A stretch of DNA of 64,000 bases from Mesorhizobium atlanticum (GTDB taxonomy: Bacteria > Pseudomonadota > Alphaproteobacteria > Rhizobiales > Rhizobiaceae): contig NZ_QMBQ01000004.1 of the NCBI RefSeq assembly GCF_003289965.1, positions 558,001-622,000 on the forward strand. Reading direction: 5' to 3'. A program made the position numbers and the translations under genes. Positions 18,044-30,039 of the stretch are shown here, one piece after another. Under the pieces are notes generated by a model, which was given only the letters and a program-made list of their open reading frames with translations, was not told where the DNA came from and did not search any database. Within the stretch, counting starts at the first letter, position 1; the number at the start of each line of letters is the position of its first letter.

Positions 18044-19414
18044 TTACGCCCGCCGGGTGACCTGCATCGGCAGGCCGCCCTGCGGCTGCGTGGTGAGCTT
18101 CTGCACCGGCCATGGCTTGGTGTCGGAGGTCACGTCGAAGCGGAAGCGCGACAGCAGGATCGCCAGCGCGATGATCGCCTCCTGCATGGCGAAGCTGGCG
18201 CCGATGCAGACGCGTGGACCGGCGCCGAAAGGCAGGTATTGGAAGCGGTCGATCCGGTCGCGGTTTTCCGGATGGAAGCGCTCGGGCATGAAGGCGTCCG
18301 GCCTGTCCCACAGCTTGCGGTGGCGATGCACGACCCAGGGCATCACCAGCACGGCGGCGTGTTTCGGGATGTAGAGGCCGTTCCAGGTCTCCGGCTCGAT
18401 CGGCTCGCGGTTGATCGAAGGCGCCGGCGGATAGAGCCTGAGCGCCTCCTCGAAAGCGGCGCGGGTGAGCGGCATGGCGTCCAGCCACTTGGTCGGATCG
18501 GGCTCGCGCGCCAGCACGGCGTCGATCTCCTGCTCGACCTTGTCGCGTTCCCAGGGCGCCTCGGCCAGGCAATAGATCGTCCAGCCCAGCGCCCGCGCGG
18601 TCGTCTCGTGACCGGCGCCGATGAAGGTGATGATGTTGTCCTCGACTTCGCCGCGGGTCAGCCCGTCCGGTCCCTCGGCGCGCAGCAGAAGCGTGAGGAA
18701 ATCCTGCGGCACGCCATCAGGATCGCGTTTGATCCGCTCCTCGCGCATCCTCACCGTGCCGGCGACGATGTTGCGGAAATAGGCCATGGTCTTGCGGCCG
18801 CGGATGCGGGTCAGGCGCGGCAGCCATTCCGGAGCGCGCAACAGGTCAAGCGGGTCGACGCGGCCCATGGTCTCGAACAGGCGGTCGATCTCCTTGGCGA
18901 AGCTGCCCGGCTCGCCGGCGATCTCGCCGGAAAACAGCGTCTCGGCCAGGATGTCATAGGTGAGCAGCGTCATGTCATGCGCGACATCGGTCGTGCCGCC
19001 CGCTTCATAGCGGGTGACGAATTCCAGCGTGCGCTTCAGCATTGGCGGGGCGAAACCGAAGATGTGGCGCGGCGTGAAAACCGGCGCCATCGCCTTGCGC
19101 GAACGCTTCCAGACTTCGCCCTCGGCGGTCAGCAGCCCGTCGCGCAGGATCGGTCGCAGGATCAGCTGGCGCACCGTCGCCATCTTGTAGTTTTTGGCGT
19201 TGTCGATCAGCACATGGCGGATGAGGCCAGGATCGTTGGCGACGATCAGATGTCCGCCGACACCATTCGCCGAAACCCAAGGTTCGTTGTAGGTGTGCTC
19301 GCCCCACAATTCGAGCGGGTTGCGGTAGACGATGCGCATCATCTCCAGCGTCGAAGGCGGCTCAGTGCGCGGCTTGGGCGCCGGCGGCACGAAGGGGGCG
19401 GGCTTGGTGTCCAT
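18044..19414 (-). CDS. Cytochrome P450
   Basis: A 456-residue soluble bacterial P450. The I-helix is FIGAGHETTARALG, the K-helix EEALRLYPPAPS, the PERF segment FMPERFHPE and the heme ligand Cys403 in FGAGPRVCIG. Start ATG 19414 gives MDTKPAPFVPPAPK; a longer frame adds no family sequence. No ferredoxin or ferredoxin reductase gene is adjacent, although an FMN reductase gene is divergent from it. Substrate unknown; fatty-acid or terpenoid hydroxylation would be usual guesses. Confidence 0.95.
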   Translation of the reverse strand: MDTKPAPFVPPAPKPRTEPPSTLEMMRIVYRNPLELWGEHTYNEPWVSANGVGGHLIVANDPGLIRHVLIDNAKNYKMATVRQLILRPILRDGLLTAEGEVWKRSRKAMAPVFTPRHIFGFAPPMLKRTLEFVTRYEAGGTTDVAHDMTLLTYDILAETLFSGEIAGEPGSFAKEIDRLFETMGRVDPLDLLRAPEWLPRLTRIRGRKTMAYFRNIVAGTVRMREERIKRDPDGVPQDFLTLLLRAEGPDGLTRGEVEDNIITFIGAGHETTARALGWTIYCLAEAPWERDKVEQEIDAVLAREPDPTKWLDAMPLTRAAFEEALRLYPPAPSINREPIEPETWNGLYIPKHAAVLVMPWVVHRHRKLWDRPDAFMPERFHPENRDRIDRFQYLPFGAGPRVCIGASFAMQEAIIALAILLSRFRFDVTSDTKPWPVQKLTTQPQGGLPMQVTRRA

Positions 19415-19595
19415 GAAGATGCTCCGCTGACAGCGGTGAATGTAGTGCCCGACAGGGCCGGCGTCCATGTGACCGGACGGCAGCATACGATCGGCCGCAT
19501 CGCCGGATTGTGAGCAGCATCAGCCAATAGCTGCTTGTTGCCGGTGGCAACCTGCTTTAGTCACCAATGGATACCGCCAAGCAAGGAGCCCTCCC

Positions 19596-22882
<3,287 letters not shown>

Positions 22883-23036
22883 ATACCCACAAAACTGAGC
22901 TTGTTTTCCGATGCCGTCGCGCCAAGTGCGCCGGCATTGTTTTGATAACCTTGAACGACATTTCAAAAAGCCGCCGGAACAGAAGGCCTGCCGGGACATT
23001 GTGACAACATCGATCACGATTTCTCAGGAGGCTTCC

Positions 23037-23114
23037 ATGGGACGCGGCATCTTGCTTTGGCTGCTAGGAGTTCCAATCCCAATCATCATCCTCATCATGC
23101 TGTTCGCGCGATAG
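23037..23114 (+). CDS. 25-residue single-helix membrane peptide
   Basis: MGRGILLWLLGVPIPIIILI continues to LFAR and stop. One hydrophobic helix interrupted by PIP, with a basic residue at each end. A strong ribosome site (CAGGAGG, 23025-23031) precedes the ATG, and the stop is nine bases before the next membrane-protein gene. The ribosome site, tight spacing and membrane character argue that it is translated. I recall similar short peptides annotated in Rhizobiales but know of no function. Confidence 0.7.
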   Translation: MGRGILLWLLGVPIPIIILIMLFAR

Positions 23115-23123
23115 GGGGCTGAT

Positions 23124-24041
23124 ATGCAGTCCACTCTTTCGGCTGTCGGCAGCACCGTTTCAACCGAATCCTCTGCTTCGGCGATCAGCTGGGGTCCGAT
23201 CATCGCCGGCGCCTTTGCCGCTTCCACGTTGAGTTTTGTCCTGATGCTGCTTGGCTCCGGGCTAGGCCTCAGCATGATATCACCCTGGGCGGGTTCAGGT
23301 GCTTCCGTCACCACCTTCGCGATCTCGACAGCGGTTTGGCTGGTCGTCGTCCAATGGCTATCATCCGGCGTTGGCGGCTATCTCGCAGGACGTCTGCGTA
23401 CCAAATGGGTCGACGTTCACACAGACGAGGTGTTCTTCCGCGACACTGCACATGGCTTCCTGGCCTGGGCGCTTGCGACGCTTCTTGCTGTCGGTCTGCT
23501 CGGCTCAGCGGTGACGTCGATGCTGGGCTCCGGCGTGCAGGCTGCTTCGACAGTGGTATCCGGCGCCGCAATGGGCGCCTCGGCGGGTGCCTCCACGACA
23601 GGCAGCCCGGCAACGGTGGACAATGCAACATCCTATCTGGTGGATTCGCTGTTTAGACCGGCGGACGCCAGCAAATTGGCGGCAGCTAATCCGGAAAGCG
23701 ACGCCGCGGCCACCGCGCAGGCCACGCGCATCCTGATTGCCAGTGCCACAGCAGGCGAAGTCTCCCCCGACGACAAAGCCTATCTGTCGCAACTGGTCGC
23801 GGCCCGCACCGGCCTATCCGAGGCGGATGCCAAGACACGCGTCGACGCATTGCTGGCAAAGGCGCAGGACGCCAAGACAAAAGCGCAGCAGGCCGCCGAC
23901 AAGGCCCGGAAGGCGAGCGCAACCTTCGCGCTGCTCGGCACTCTGTCGCTCATCATCGGCGCCTTCATCGCCGGTGCCGCAGCCGCTCTCGGCGGCAGGC
24001 AGCGAGACGAAGAAGAGACCGCCTATCTGGCTACCCGTTAA
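23124..24041 (+). CDS. Multi-pass membrane protein, possibly PhnA-like
   Basis: A 305-residue protein. Hydrophobic segments lie at about 21-50, 64-85, 115-155 and 275-295. Between them is a soluble stretch with an Ala/Lys-rich coiled-coil-like helix (AQDAKTKAQQAADKARKAS). ISWGPIIAGAFAASTLSFVL near the N-terminus is typical of a Rhizobiales family sometimes named PhnA-like. Start ATG 23124 directly after the 25-residue peptide gene. No catalytic motif; function unknown, possibly stress- or envelope-related. Confidence 0.75.
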   Translation: MQSTLSAVGSTVSTESSASAISWGPIIAGAFAASTLSFVLMLLGSGLGLSMISPWAGSGASVTTFAISTAVWLVVVQWLSSGVGGYLAGRLRTKWVDVHTDEVFFRDTAHGFLAWALATLLAVGLLGSAVTSMLGSGVQAASTVVSGAAMGASAGASTTGSPATVDNATSYLVDSLFRPADASKLAAANPESDAAATAQATRILIASATAGEVSPDDKAYLSQLVAARTGLSEADAKTRVDALLAKAQDAKTKAQQAADKARKASATFALLGTLSLIIGAFIAGAAAALGGRQRDEEETAYLATR

Positions 24042-24063
24042 AGGGACCTACCCCGGAAAAGAC

Positions 24064-24086
24064 AAGCCCGGCTTAGGCCGGGCTTT
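24064..24086. terminator. Hairpin terminator, possibly bidirectional
   Basis: AAGCCCGGC (24064-24072), loop TTAG, GCCGGGCTT (24077-24085) plus T. The + side is followed by TTTCC. On the - side the stem is followed by TTGTCTTTT, so it may serve both the membrane-protein gene and the converging pntB. Confidence 0.7.
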
Positions 24087-24168
24087 CCGATTCCGATGCT
24101 TAGGCCGATAACCTTCCTGTGCAAGGGCTGCAGGGTAGGCCGACAACCTTCTTACAGAAGTTTACGGC

Positions 24169-25566
24169 TTAGTGATCCATGGCCTTAACGATTTCCTCGG
24201 TCATCTTCTTGGCGTCGCCGAGCAGCATCATGGTGCCGTCCTTGTAGAACAGCGTGTTGTCGATGCCGGCATAGCCTGAGCCGAGCGAGCGCTTGACGAA
24301 GAGGCAGGTGCGGGCCTTGTCGACGTCGAGGATCGGCATGCCGTAGATCGGGGAGCTCTTGTCGTCGCGCGCGGACGGGTTGGTGACGTCGTTGGCGCCG
24401 ATGACGTAGGCGACGTCGGCCTGCGCGAACTCGGAGTTGATGTCCTCCAGCTCGAACACCTCGTCATACGGCACATTGGCTTCGGCAAGGAGCACGTTCA
24501 TGTGGCCGGGCATGCGGCCGGCCACCGGATGGATGGCGTATTTGACTTCGACGCCGTTGGCCTTCAGCTTGTCGGCCATCTCGCGGAGCGCGTGCTGCGC
24601 CTGGGCGACCGCCATGCCGTAGCCGGGCACGATGATGACCTTCTGGGCGTTCATCATCAGGTAAGCGGCGTCGTCGGCCGAGCCCTGCTTGACGGTGCGC
24701 TCGATGCCGTCGTCGGCAGCGGCCGCCGTCTCGCCGCCGAAGCCACCGAGGATGACCGAGATGAAGGAGCGGTTCATGCCCTTGCACATGATGTAGGACA
24801 GGATCGCGCCGGACGAGCCGACCAGCGCGCCGGTGATGATCAGCGCAAGGTTGCCGAGGGTGAAGCCAAGCGCTGCCGCCGCCCAGCCCGAATAGGAATT
24901 CAGCATCGACACCACGACCGGCATGTCGGCGCCGCCGATCGGGATGATCAGGAGCACGCCGAGCACCAGCGAGGCGGCGACGATCAGCCAGAAGACGAAC
25001 TTGGATTCGGTGCCGACCAGAAGCACGATCAGCACCACCAGGGCGACGCCGAGGACGATGTTGATCAGGTGGCGGCCGCCGATCATGATCGGCTTGCCGG
25101 ACATGCGGCCGTCGAGCTTGAGGAAGGCGATGACCGAGCCGGTGAAGGTGATGGCGCCGATGGCCACACCCAGGCTCATCTCGACCAGCGCCTGGGCATG
25201 GATGTCGCCCGCCGTGCCGATGCCGAAGCTCTCCGGCGCGTAGATGGCGGCGGCGGCCACCATGACGGCGGCGAAGCCGACGAGCGAGTGGAAGGCGGCG
25301 ACCAGCTGCGGCATCGAGGTCATGGCGATGCGGCGCGCGGTGACGGCGCCGATGCCGCCGCCGATGGCGAGGCCGAGCACGATCAGGCCGAAGCGGCCGG
25401 CCGATGGAGTCGCCAGCGCCAGCGTGGTGGCGATGGCGATGCCCATGCCGATCATGCCGTAGAGATTGCCCTGGCGGCTGGTGGTCGGATGCGACAGCCC
25501 GCGCAGCGCCAGGATGAACAGGATGCCAGAGACGAGATAGAGGAAGGAAGCGAGATTGACGGTCAC
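24169..25566 (-). CDS. pntB: NAD(P) transhydrogenase subunit beta
   Basis: A 465-residue inner-membrane subunit that carries domain III (NADP(H) binding) and most of the proton channel. Many hydrophobic helices fill residues 1-260. The NADP site includes IIVPGYGMAVAQAQH, AIHPVAGRMPGHMNVLLAEA and later VIGANDVTNPSA with KRSLGSGYAG. Start GTG 25566 gives MTVNLASFLYLVSGILF, one base after the pntA-2 stop. It couples hydride transfer from NADH to NADP+ to proton movement. Confidence 0.96.
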   Translation of the reverse strand: MTVNLASFLYLVSGILFILALRGLSHPTTSRQGNLYGMIGMGIAIATTLALATPSAGRFGLIVLGLAIGGGIGAVTARRIAMTSMPQLVAAFHSLVGFAAVMVAAAAIYAPESFGIGTAGDIHAQALVEMSLGVAIGAITFTGSVIAFLKLDGRMSGKPIMIGGRHLINIVLGVALVVLIVLLVGTESKFVFWLIVAASLVLGVLLIIPIGGADMPVVVSMLNSYSGWAAAALGFTLGNLALIITGALVGSSGAILSYIMCKGMNRSFISVILGGFGGETAAAADDGIERTVKQGSADDAAYLMMNAQKVIIVPGYGMAVAQAQHALREMADKLKANGVEVKYAIHPVAGRMPGHMNVLLAEANVPYDEVFELEDINSEFAQADVAYVIGANDVTNPSARDDKSSPIYGMPILDVDKARTCLFVKRSLGSGYAGIDNTLFYKDGTMMLLGDAKKMTEEIVKAMDH

Positions 25567-25567
25567 G

Positions 25568-25990
25568 TCACTTTTCCTTCTTCTTGTACATGGCGAGCAT
25601 GCGCTGGGTGACCAGGAAGCCGCCGAAGATGTTGACCGAGACCAGCACCAGGGCGACGAAGCCGAAGCCCGCGGCGAGGCCGGAAGCGGCAATGCCGACG
25701 GCGAGCAGCGCGCCGACGACGATGACCGAAGAGATAGCGTTGGTGACGGCCATCAGCGGCGTATGCAGTGCCGGCGTCACCGACCACACGACATAATAGC
25801 CAACGAAGATCGCCAGCACGAAGATGGCGAAGCGGAAGACGAAGGGATCGATGGCGCCGCCCGAGAGCGCGTGGGCAGCGTTGCCCGCGGCCTCGGCGCC
25901 GGCAGGCGCGTTGGCAAGATCCTGCACCGCCAGCCGCACGGCGGCGGTCGCCTGGTCGAGTTGGTCGAGGGCTTTCTGCAAGGCATCCAT
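25568..25990 (-). CDS. NAD(P) transhydrogenase alpha subunit, membrane part (domain II)
   Basis: A 140-residue protein with three to four transmembrane helices ([16 protein letters not shown], then [18 protein letters not shown], then [17 protein letters not shown]). It matches the separate C-terminal portion of PntA found in alphaproteobacteria, where the alpha chain is split. The ATG at 25990 overlaps the pntA-1 stop (TGATG). A GTG one codon earlier is an alternative. An Ala-rich helix precedes the membrane part. Confidence 0.93.
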   Translation of the reverse strand: MDALQKALDQLDQATAAVRLAVQDLANAPAGAEAAGNAAHALSGGAIDPFVFRFAIFVLAIFVGYYVVWSVTPALHTPLMAVTNAISSVIVVGALLAVGIAASGLAAGFGFVALVLVSVNIFGGFLVTQRMLAMYKKKEK

Positions 25991-27243
25991 CACGCGGTCC
26001 CCTTAGGCTTGGCTGCGGCCTTCTTCCTTGCCGCCGGCTTCGGATCGGCGGCTTCGGCAACCATGGTCGTCGCCGGAACGGCCGCCGGCTCGGTGCGCGG
26101 CTCCTCCGCCGCCTTGGCGAAGTTCGGATGCACCACCTTGCCGCCGTCGGTCAGCATCGTCGCCTTGACCAGTTCGTCGTCGCGCTTGATGGCGAGCGTC
26201 TTGGTCGTCTTGTCGACCATCGTCTCGAGGAAGGCGTAAAGGTTCTTGGCGTAGAGCAGCGAGGCCGATGCGGCGACACGACCAGGCACGTTGAGATGGC
26301 CGACGATCTTGACGCCGTTTTCCGTCGTCACGACCTTGCCGGGAACCGCGCCCTCGACATTGCCGCCGCGCTCGACCGCGAGGTCAACGATCACCGAACC
26401 CGGCTTCATCGAGGCGACCATGGCGGCCGAGACCAGCTTCGGCGCCGGCCGTCCAGGGATCAGCGCGGTGGTGATGACGATATCCTGCTTGGCGATGTGC
26501 TCGGCGGTCAGCGCCGCCTGCTTGGCCTGGTATTCCTTCGACATTTCCTTGGCGTAGCCGCCGGCGGTCTCGGCCGCCTTGAACTCTTCGTCCTCGACCG
26601 CCAGGAACTTGGCGCCTAGCGACTGCACCTGCTCCTTCACCGCCGGTCGCACGTCGGTGGCGGTGACCACGGCGCCGAGACGGCGCGCGGTGGCGATCGC
26701 CTGCAGGCCGGCGACGCCGACCCCCATGATGAAGGTTTTTGCCGCCGGCACCGTGCCCGCCGCGGTCATCATCATCGGCAATGCGCGATCATATTCGGCG
26801 GCCGCGTCGATCACCGCCTGGTAGCCGGCAAGGTTGGCCTGCGAGGACAGCACGTCCATCACCTGCGCGCGGGTGATGCGCGGCATGAATTCCATGGAGA
26901 AGGCGGTGATGCCGGCCCTGGCCATGGCGGCCACCGCGGCATCGTTGCCATAGGGGTCCATGATGGCGATGACGGCGGCGCCGGACTTGTAGCCCTTCAG
27001 CTCGGCATCCGTTGGCCGGCGCACTTTCAGCACGACATCGGCCTTCTTGGCGTCGGCCGCCGTTCCAATCGCGGCACCCACCGCGGCAAAATCCTGGTCG
27101 GGGATGCGGGAGCCGAGACCGGCGCCCTTCTCGACGATCACGTCGAAACCGAGACCGGCCAGGCGCTTGACCGTTTCCGGCGAGGCCGCGACGCGCGGCT
27201 CGTTCGGGTCAAGCTCACGAGGGATGAACACTATTTGTCCCAC
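25990..27243 (-). CDS. pntA: NAD(P) transhydrogenase alpha subunit, soluble part (domain I)
   Basis: A 417-residue NAD(H)-binding subunit of the alanine dehydrogenase/PNT fold. [18 protein letters not shown] near the N-terminus, the [20 protein letters not shown] dinucleotide site (about 170) and the RQD-type segment near [12 protein letters not shown] are visible. The C-terminus has an Ala/Pro/Lys linker (RKKAAAKPK) that replaces the membrane anchor of one-piece PntA. Start GTG 27243 with AAGGAT upstream. It is first of the three pnt genes. Confidence 0.95.
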   Translation of the reverse strand: MGQIVFIPRELDPNEPRVAASPETVKRLAGLGFDVIVEKGAGLGSRIPDQDFAAVGAAIGTAADAKKADVVLKVRRPTDAELKGYKSGAAVIAIMDPYGNDAAVAAMARAGITAFSMEFMPRITRAQVMDVLSSQANLAGYQAVIDAAAEYDRALPMMMTAAGTVPAAKTFIMGVGVAGLQAIATARRLGAVVTATDVRPAVKEQVQSLGAKFLAVEDEEFKAAETAGGYAKEMSKEYQAKQAALTAEHIAKQDIVITTALIPGRPAPKLVSAAMVASMKPGSVIVDLAVERGGNVEGAVPGKVVTTENGVKIVGHLNVPGRVAASASLLYAKNLYAFLETMVDKTTKTLAIKRDDELVKATMLTDGGKVVHPNFAKAAEEPRTEPAAVPATTMVAEAADPKPAARKKAAAKPKGTA

Positions 27244-27328
27244 CGGACGATCCTTTCGGCTGGAACCTTGATTACGCAAGGCGTCGGCCGGACGTCCGGC
27301 GACGTCGAGGGCGATGGGCTTGGGAAGT

Positions 27329-27553
27329 CTACCGCAGAATGAGAGTGCCGATGGCCGTGATCAGGATGAACACGATGAGGCCCGAGAAGAAGCCGCCGAC
27401 GAAGAAGCCGAAGGCCATGGCGATGAGGATGGCGGCGCAGACCAGCGAGCCGTATTTGGCAAGGCCAAGGAAGGCCTTGTAGGTGCGGTCGTGCTCGGCA
27501 TAGTCCATCTGCGCGCCAAGCTCAACCGGACCGGCGGGCGTGTGATCAGCCAT
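27329..27553 (-). CDS. aa3-type cytochrome c oxidase subunit IV
   Basis: A 74-residue protein with MDYAEHDRTYKAFLGLAKYGSLV followed by a helical hairpin or long helix (AILIAMAFGFFVGGFFSGLIVFILITAI). This is the pattern of the small alphaproteobacterial COX4_pro_2 subunit. Start ATG 27553. It lies 85 bases upstream of pntA on the same strand, an association I recall in related genomes. It may be an accessory of the terminal oxidase encoded elsewhere. Confidence 0.88.
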   Translation of the reverse strand: MADHTPAGPVELGAQMDYAEHDRTYKAFLGLAKYGSLVCAAILIAMAFGFFVGGFFSGLIVFILITAIGTLILR

Positions 27554-27786
27554 GGAAGTACCCCTTCGAAAAAGCCTTTGAGGCACATAGCGAAAAGCCG
27601 AACCAAGAGCAATGGCGCTATTGCCGCACAGCCCGCGACAACAGCCTCAAATGAAAGTTGAAACCGCTGCGGACAGAGGCCGGCGCCTGTCAGCCCTTCT
27701 CAATATGCTTTGACTATTTCGCGTTTTCCCGCGCGACGGGAGGAGACTATCGTTGCCCGCCCGGAGTAGCCGACTGAGGAACCGCC

Positions 27787-28602
27787 ATGATTTTGCCGAC
27801 GCAGAGATTCGACTGGGACGGCACCATGATCGCCTGGGGCGCCGTCGGCTCCGGCCCCGCCGTTGTGCTCGTTCATGGAACGCCTTTTTCCTCGCATGTC
27901 TGGCACCGCGTTGCCCCTGAACTGGCGCGTGACCACACGCTCTACTTTTACGATCTGCCGGGATATGGCCAGTCCGAGAAACGCGAAGGCCAGGACGTCT
28001 CGCTGGGCACCCAGAACAACGCCCTGGCGGCGATGCTGGAGTTCTGGAAGCTCGACCGGCCGAACGTCATCGCCCATGATTTCGGCGGCGCTACCGCCTT
28101 GCGCGCGCACCTGATCAACGGCTGCAATTATGAAAGACTGTTGTTGATCGATCCGGTGGCGGTTCGGCCCTGGGGCTCACCCTTCGTCCAGCATGTCTTG
28201 CGCCACGAACCGGCTTTCGCCGGCGTACCGGACTACATCCAGGCGGCGATCCTGAGGGCCTATATCGCGGGCGCAGCCGCCAGGCCTTTGTCGGACGGCG
28301 ACCTGCAGCCCTATATCGCACCATGGACCGGACCGGTCGGCCAGCCCGCCTTCTATCGGCAGATCGCGCAGATGGATCAGCGTTTCACCGACGAAGTCGA
28401 ACCGCTTTATGGTGCGTTCCGCTGCCCGGTGGCCTTGCTGTGGGGAGAGCAGGACCGCTGGATCCCGCCGCAAAGCGGCGCGAAACTCGCGGCCATGCTG
28501 CCCGACTGCAGCTTGACGCTCATTTCGGGCTCCGGGCACCTCATGCAGGAAGATGCGCCCGAAGCGATTGTCGCCGCAGCCCTTCGCTTCTTCGCCGGCT
28601 GA
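27787..28602 (+). CDS. Alpha/beta hydrolase with Asp nucleophile (haloalkane dehalogenase/epoxide hydrolase type)
   Basis: A 271-residue alpha/beta hydrolase. The oxyanion region is HGTPFSSHVWH (about 35-45). The nucleophile elbow reads AHDFGG, so the nucleophile is Asp98 rather than Ser. The acid is Asp223 in WGEQDRW and the base His251 in GSGHLMQ. An Asp nucleophile with HGxP is characteristic of epoxide hydrolases, haloalkane and haloacetate dehalogenases. Start ATG 27787. It stands alone between the oxidase subunit and a DUF3096 gene. Substrate unknown. Confidence 0.88.
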   Translation: MILPTQRFDWDGTMIAWGAVGSGPAVVLVHGTPFSSHVWHRVAPELARDHTLYFYDLPGYGQSEKREGQDVSLGTQNNALAAMLEFWKLDRPNVIAHDFGGATALRAHLINGCNYERLLLIDPVAVRPWGSPFVQHVLRHEPAFAGVPDYIQAAILRAYIAGAAARPLSDGDLQPYIAPWTGPVGQPAFYRQIAQMDQRFTDEVEPLYGAFRCPVALLWGEQDRWIPPQSGAKLAAMLPDCSLTLISGSGHLMQEDAPEAIVAAALRFFAG

Positions 28603-28611
28603 GTGGCTCAT

Positions 28612-28761
28612 TCAACTGGCGAGATGCGGGAACAGGCCGAGCAGGCCGACAACGATCAGGTAAAGCGCGACGATGTAATTGAGCAGCCGGGGCATCACCA
28701 GGATCAGCACTCCCGCGATCAGCGAGATCAGCGGCGTCAGCGCGAATGAATGGATGGTCAT
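28612..28761 (-). CDS. DUF3096 small membrane protein
   Basis: A 49-residue protein opening MTIHSFALTPLISLIAGVLI, then MPRLLNYIVALYLIVVGLLG and FPHLAS. Two hydrophobic helices are joined by MPRLLNY, which is the recognisable core of DUF3096. Start ATG 28761 with AAGGAT about six bases upstream. It converges with the hydrolase gene (nine bases apart). Short hydrophobic genes like this are often missed; function unknown. Confidence 0.82.
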   Translation of the reverse strand: MTIHSFALTPLISLIAGVLILVMPRLLNYIVALYLIVVGLLGLFPHLAS

Positions 28762-28824
28762 CTGGGGATCCTTTCCTCCGACAGGCGCGAACGCCAGTCA
28801 GACGGGCTGCGGAGATAGGGAGTT

Positions 28825-28914
28825 CACCGTTTCACGGAAACCAGGAACCTCGCTATCTCGTTGTTTGACGCAATTCCGGACGGAAAACCGCCCGCACTTT
28901 TCCTGGAATTGCTC
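28825..28914 (+). repeat. Intergenic palindromic repeat, copy C
   Basis: A full-length copy: CACCGTTTCACGGAAACCAG, then TCGCTATCTCGTTGTTTGAC, then GCAATTCCGGACGGAAAACC and TTTTCCTGGAATTGCTC. It lies between the DUF3096 promoter side and the end of the FeeM-like gene. Confidence 0.9.
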
Positions 28915-28953
28915 GAAATAACGGCGCAGCCGGCGAAAGGTTCACACCTGCGT

Positions 28954-29718
28954 TCAGGCAGCCGCGCGAAAGAATTTCGCCGTCGGCACGATCGACAGAG
29001 GCGTCAGCCGGTTGATGGCCGGGTTGCCGAACATCAGCCGCTGCTCCATGGGCGTCGATCTGAAGAACGGCAACCGGTCGAGTATCCGGTGAAAATTCTC
29101 TTCATTGCCGGAAATTTCGAACAATGCGAGCGGAGGGATAACGCCCGGAAACGACTTGCCCTCGGTCATCTGCTTGGCGCTGAAAAAGCGGGCATAAAAA
29201 GCGGAATGCTCCAACTTGATCGGGATAAACATCGCGGTCTGGCGAAAATAACAGTAGGCCACCATGCAAATCCTGAGCGTCAGGAAAGGCAAGACTCCCG
29301 GCGCCGGGGCGAGGTCTGGATCGGTTGCGAACCGGGTTCCGTCGATGAAAGTCTCTCCGCGCGCCAGCCGCTCGGCTAATATTTCCGGATAGGCGTCGAC
29401 GGAGGGCGAGTAGGGATGCTCGCGGGTGAGGTGATGCAGCCGCAATGTGCTTACCAGGTGGCCGTCGAAGTAGACGCCGAACCGGTAGGAGTTCGGGAGA
29501 TTGTCCCAGCGGTCCTCGAACATCCCGCCGGCGATCGGGCCGCACATACCTGAGCGCCGATAGGAGTTGTAGCGGAGCCGATAGATCGCCTCCAGATCTT
29601 CGCCCCCGGTGATCAGACGATACTCGACGTGGTCCAGTAATTGCATCATGGATTGGTTGAGCGCGGAGTCCATCCTCGCGCTGGCGCCAGCCGACACGCT
29701 CTTCCTCGCAACATCCAT
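28954..29718 (-). CDS. N-acyl amino acid synthase (FeeM-like) / autoinducer-synthase fold
   Basis: A 254-residue protein resembling the FeeM catalytic core, a GNAT-type acyltransferase related to acyl-homoserine lactone synthases. Key parts are YRLITGGEDLEAIYRLRYNSY (about 32-52), LVSTLRLHHLTREHPYSPS and RICMVAYCYFRQTAMFIPIK. FeeM-like enzymes load a long acyl chain from acyl carrier protein onto an amino acid such as tyrosine. Start ATG 29718 with GAGGA upstream. No LuxR regulator or acyl carrier protein gene is adjacent. Confidence 0.75.
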   Translation of the reverse strand: MDVARKSVSAGASARMDSALNQSMMQLLDHVEYRLITGGEDLEAIYRLRYNSYRRSGMCGPIAGGMFEDRWDNLPNSYRFGVYFDGHLVSTLRLHHLTREHPYSPSVDAYPEILAERLARGETFIDGTRFATDPDLAPAPGVLPFLTLRICMVAYCYFRQTAMFIPIKLEHSAFYARFFSAKQMTEGKSFPGVIPPLALFEISGNEENFHRILDRLPFFRSTPMEQRLMFGNPAINRLTPLSIVPTAKFFRAAA

Positions 29719-30039
29719 TGTCAGTCCTCGAATTCCGCCTGCAATTAAGGCTATTCGAGTTGAAATGAGACACAAGCTGAAAATTCGATATTGCTGATTT
29801 ACCGCTTGTTAACCTTAACGGCCGGGCCTTTTCGCAGATTCTCTGAAGCAAAAAGGCAAACTCGACGCCGACAGGCCGGCTATGGCGACCTGCCGGCGGT
29901 CAGCTGGATCATCCTAAGTTCAAGGCTCGAAGGCATCGAGGCGTAGCAAGCTTAGACTTGCGCGACGGCGACGGTCATCTCCGCAAAATCGGAGCCCGGA
30001 TGACACCGAGGGCAGTGTTACAGTTTGGCCGAAATCGGT
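29719..30039. other. Gene-free stretch of 321 bases
   Basis: No gene is supportable. The part next to 29720-29830 is AT-richer and probably holds the promoter of the FeeM-like gene. The rest, up to the stop of the GGDEF-EAL gene, shows no clear hairpin or repeat. Confidence 0.5.
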
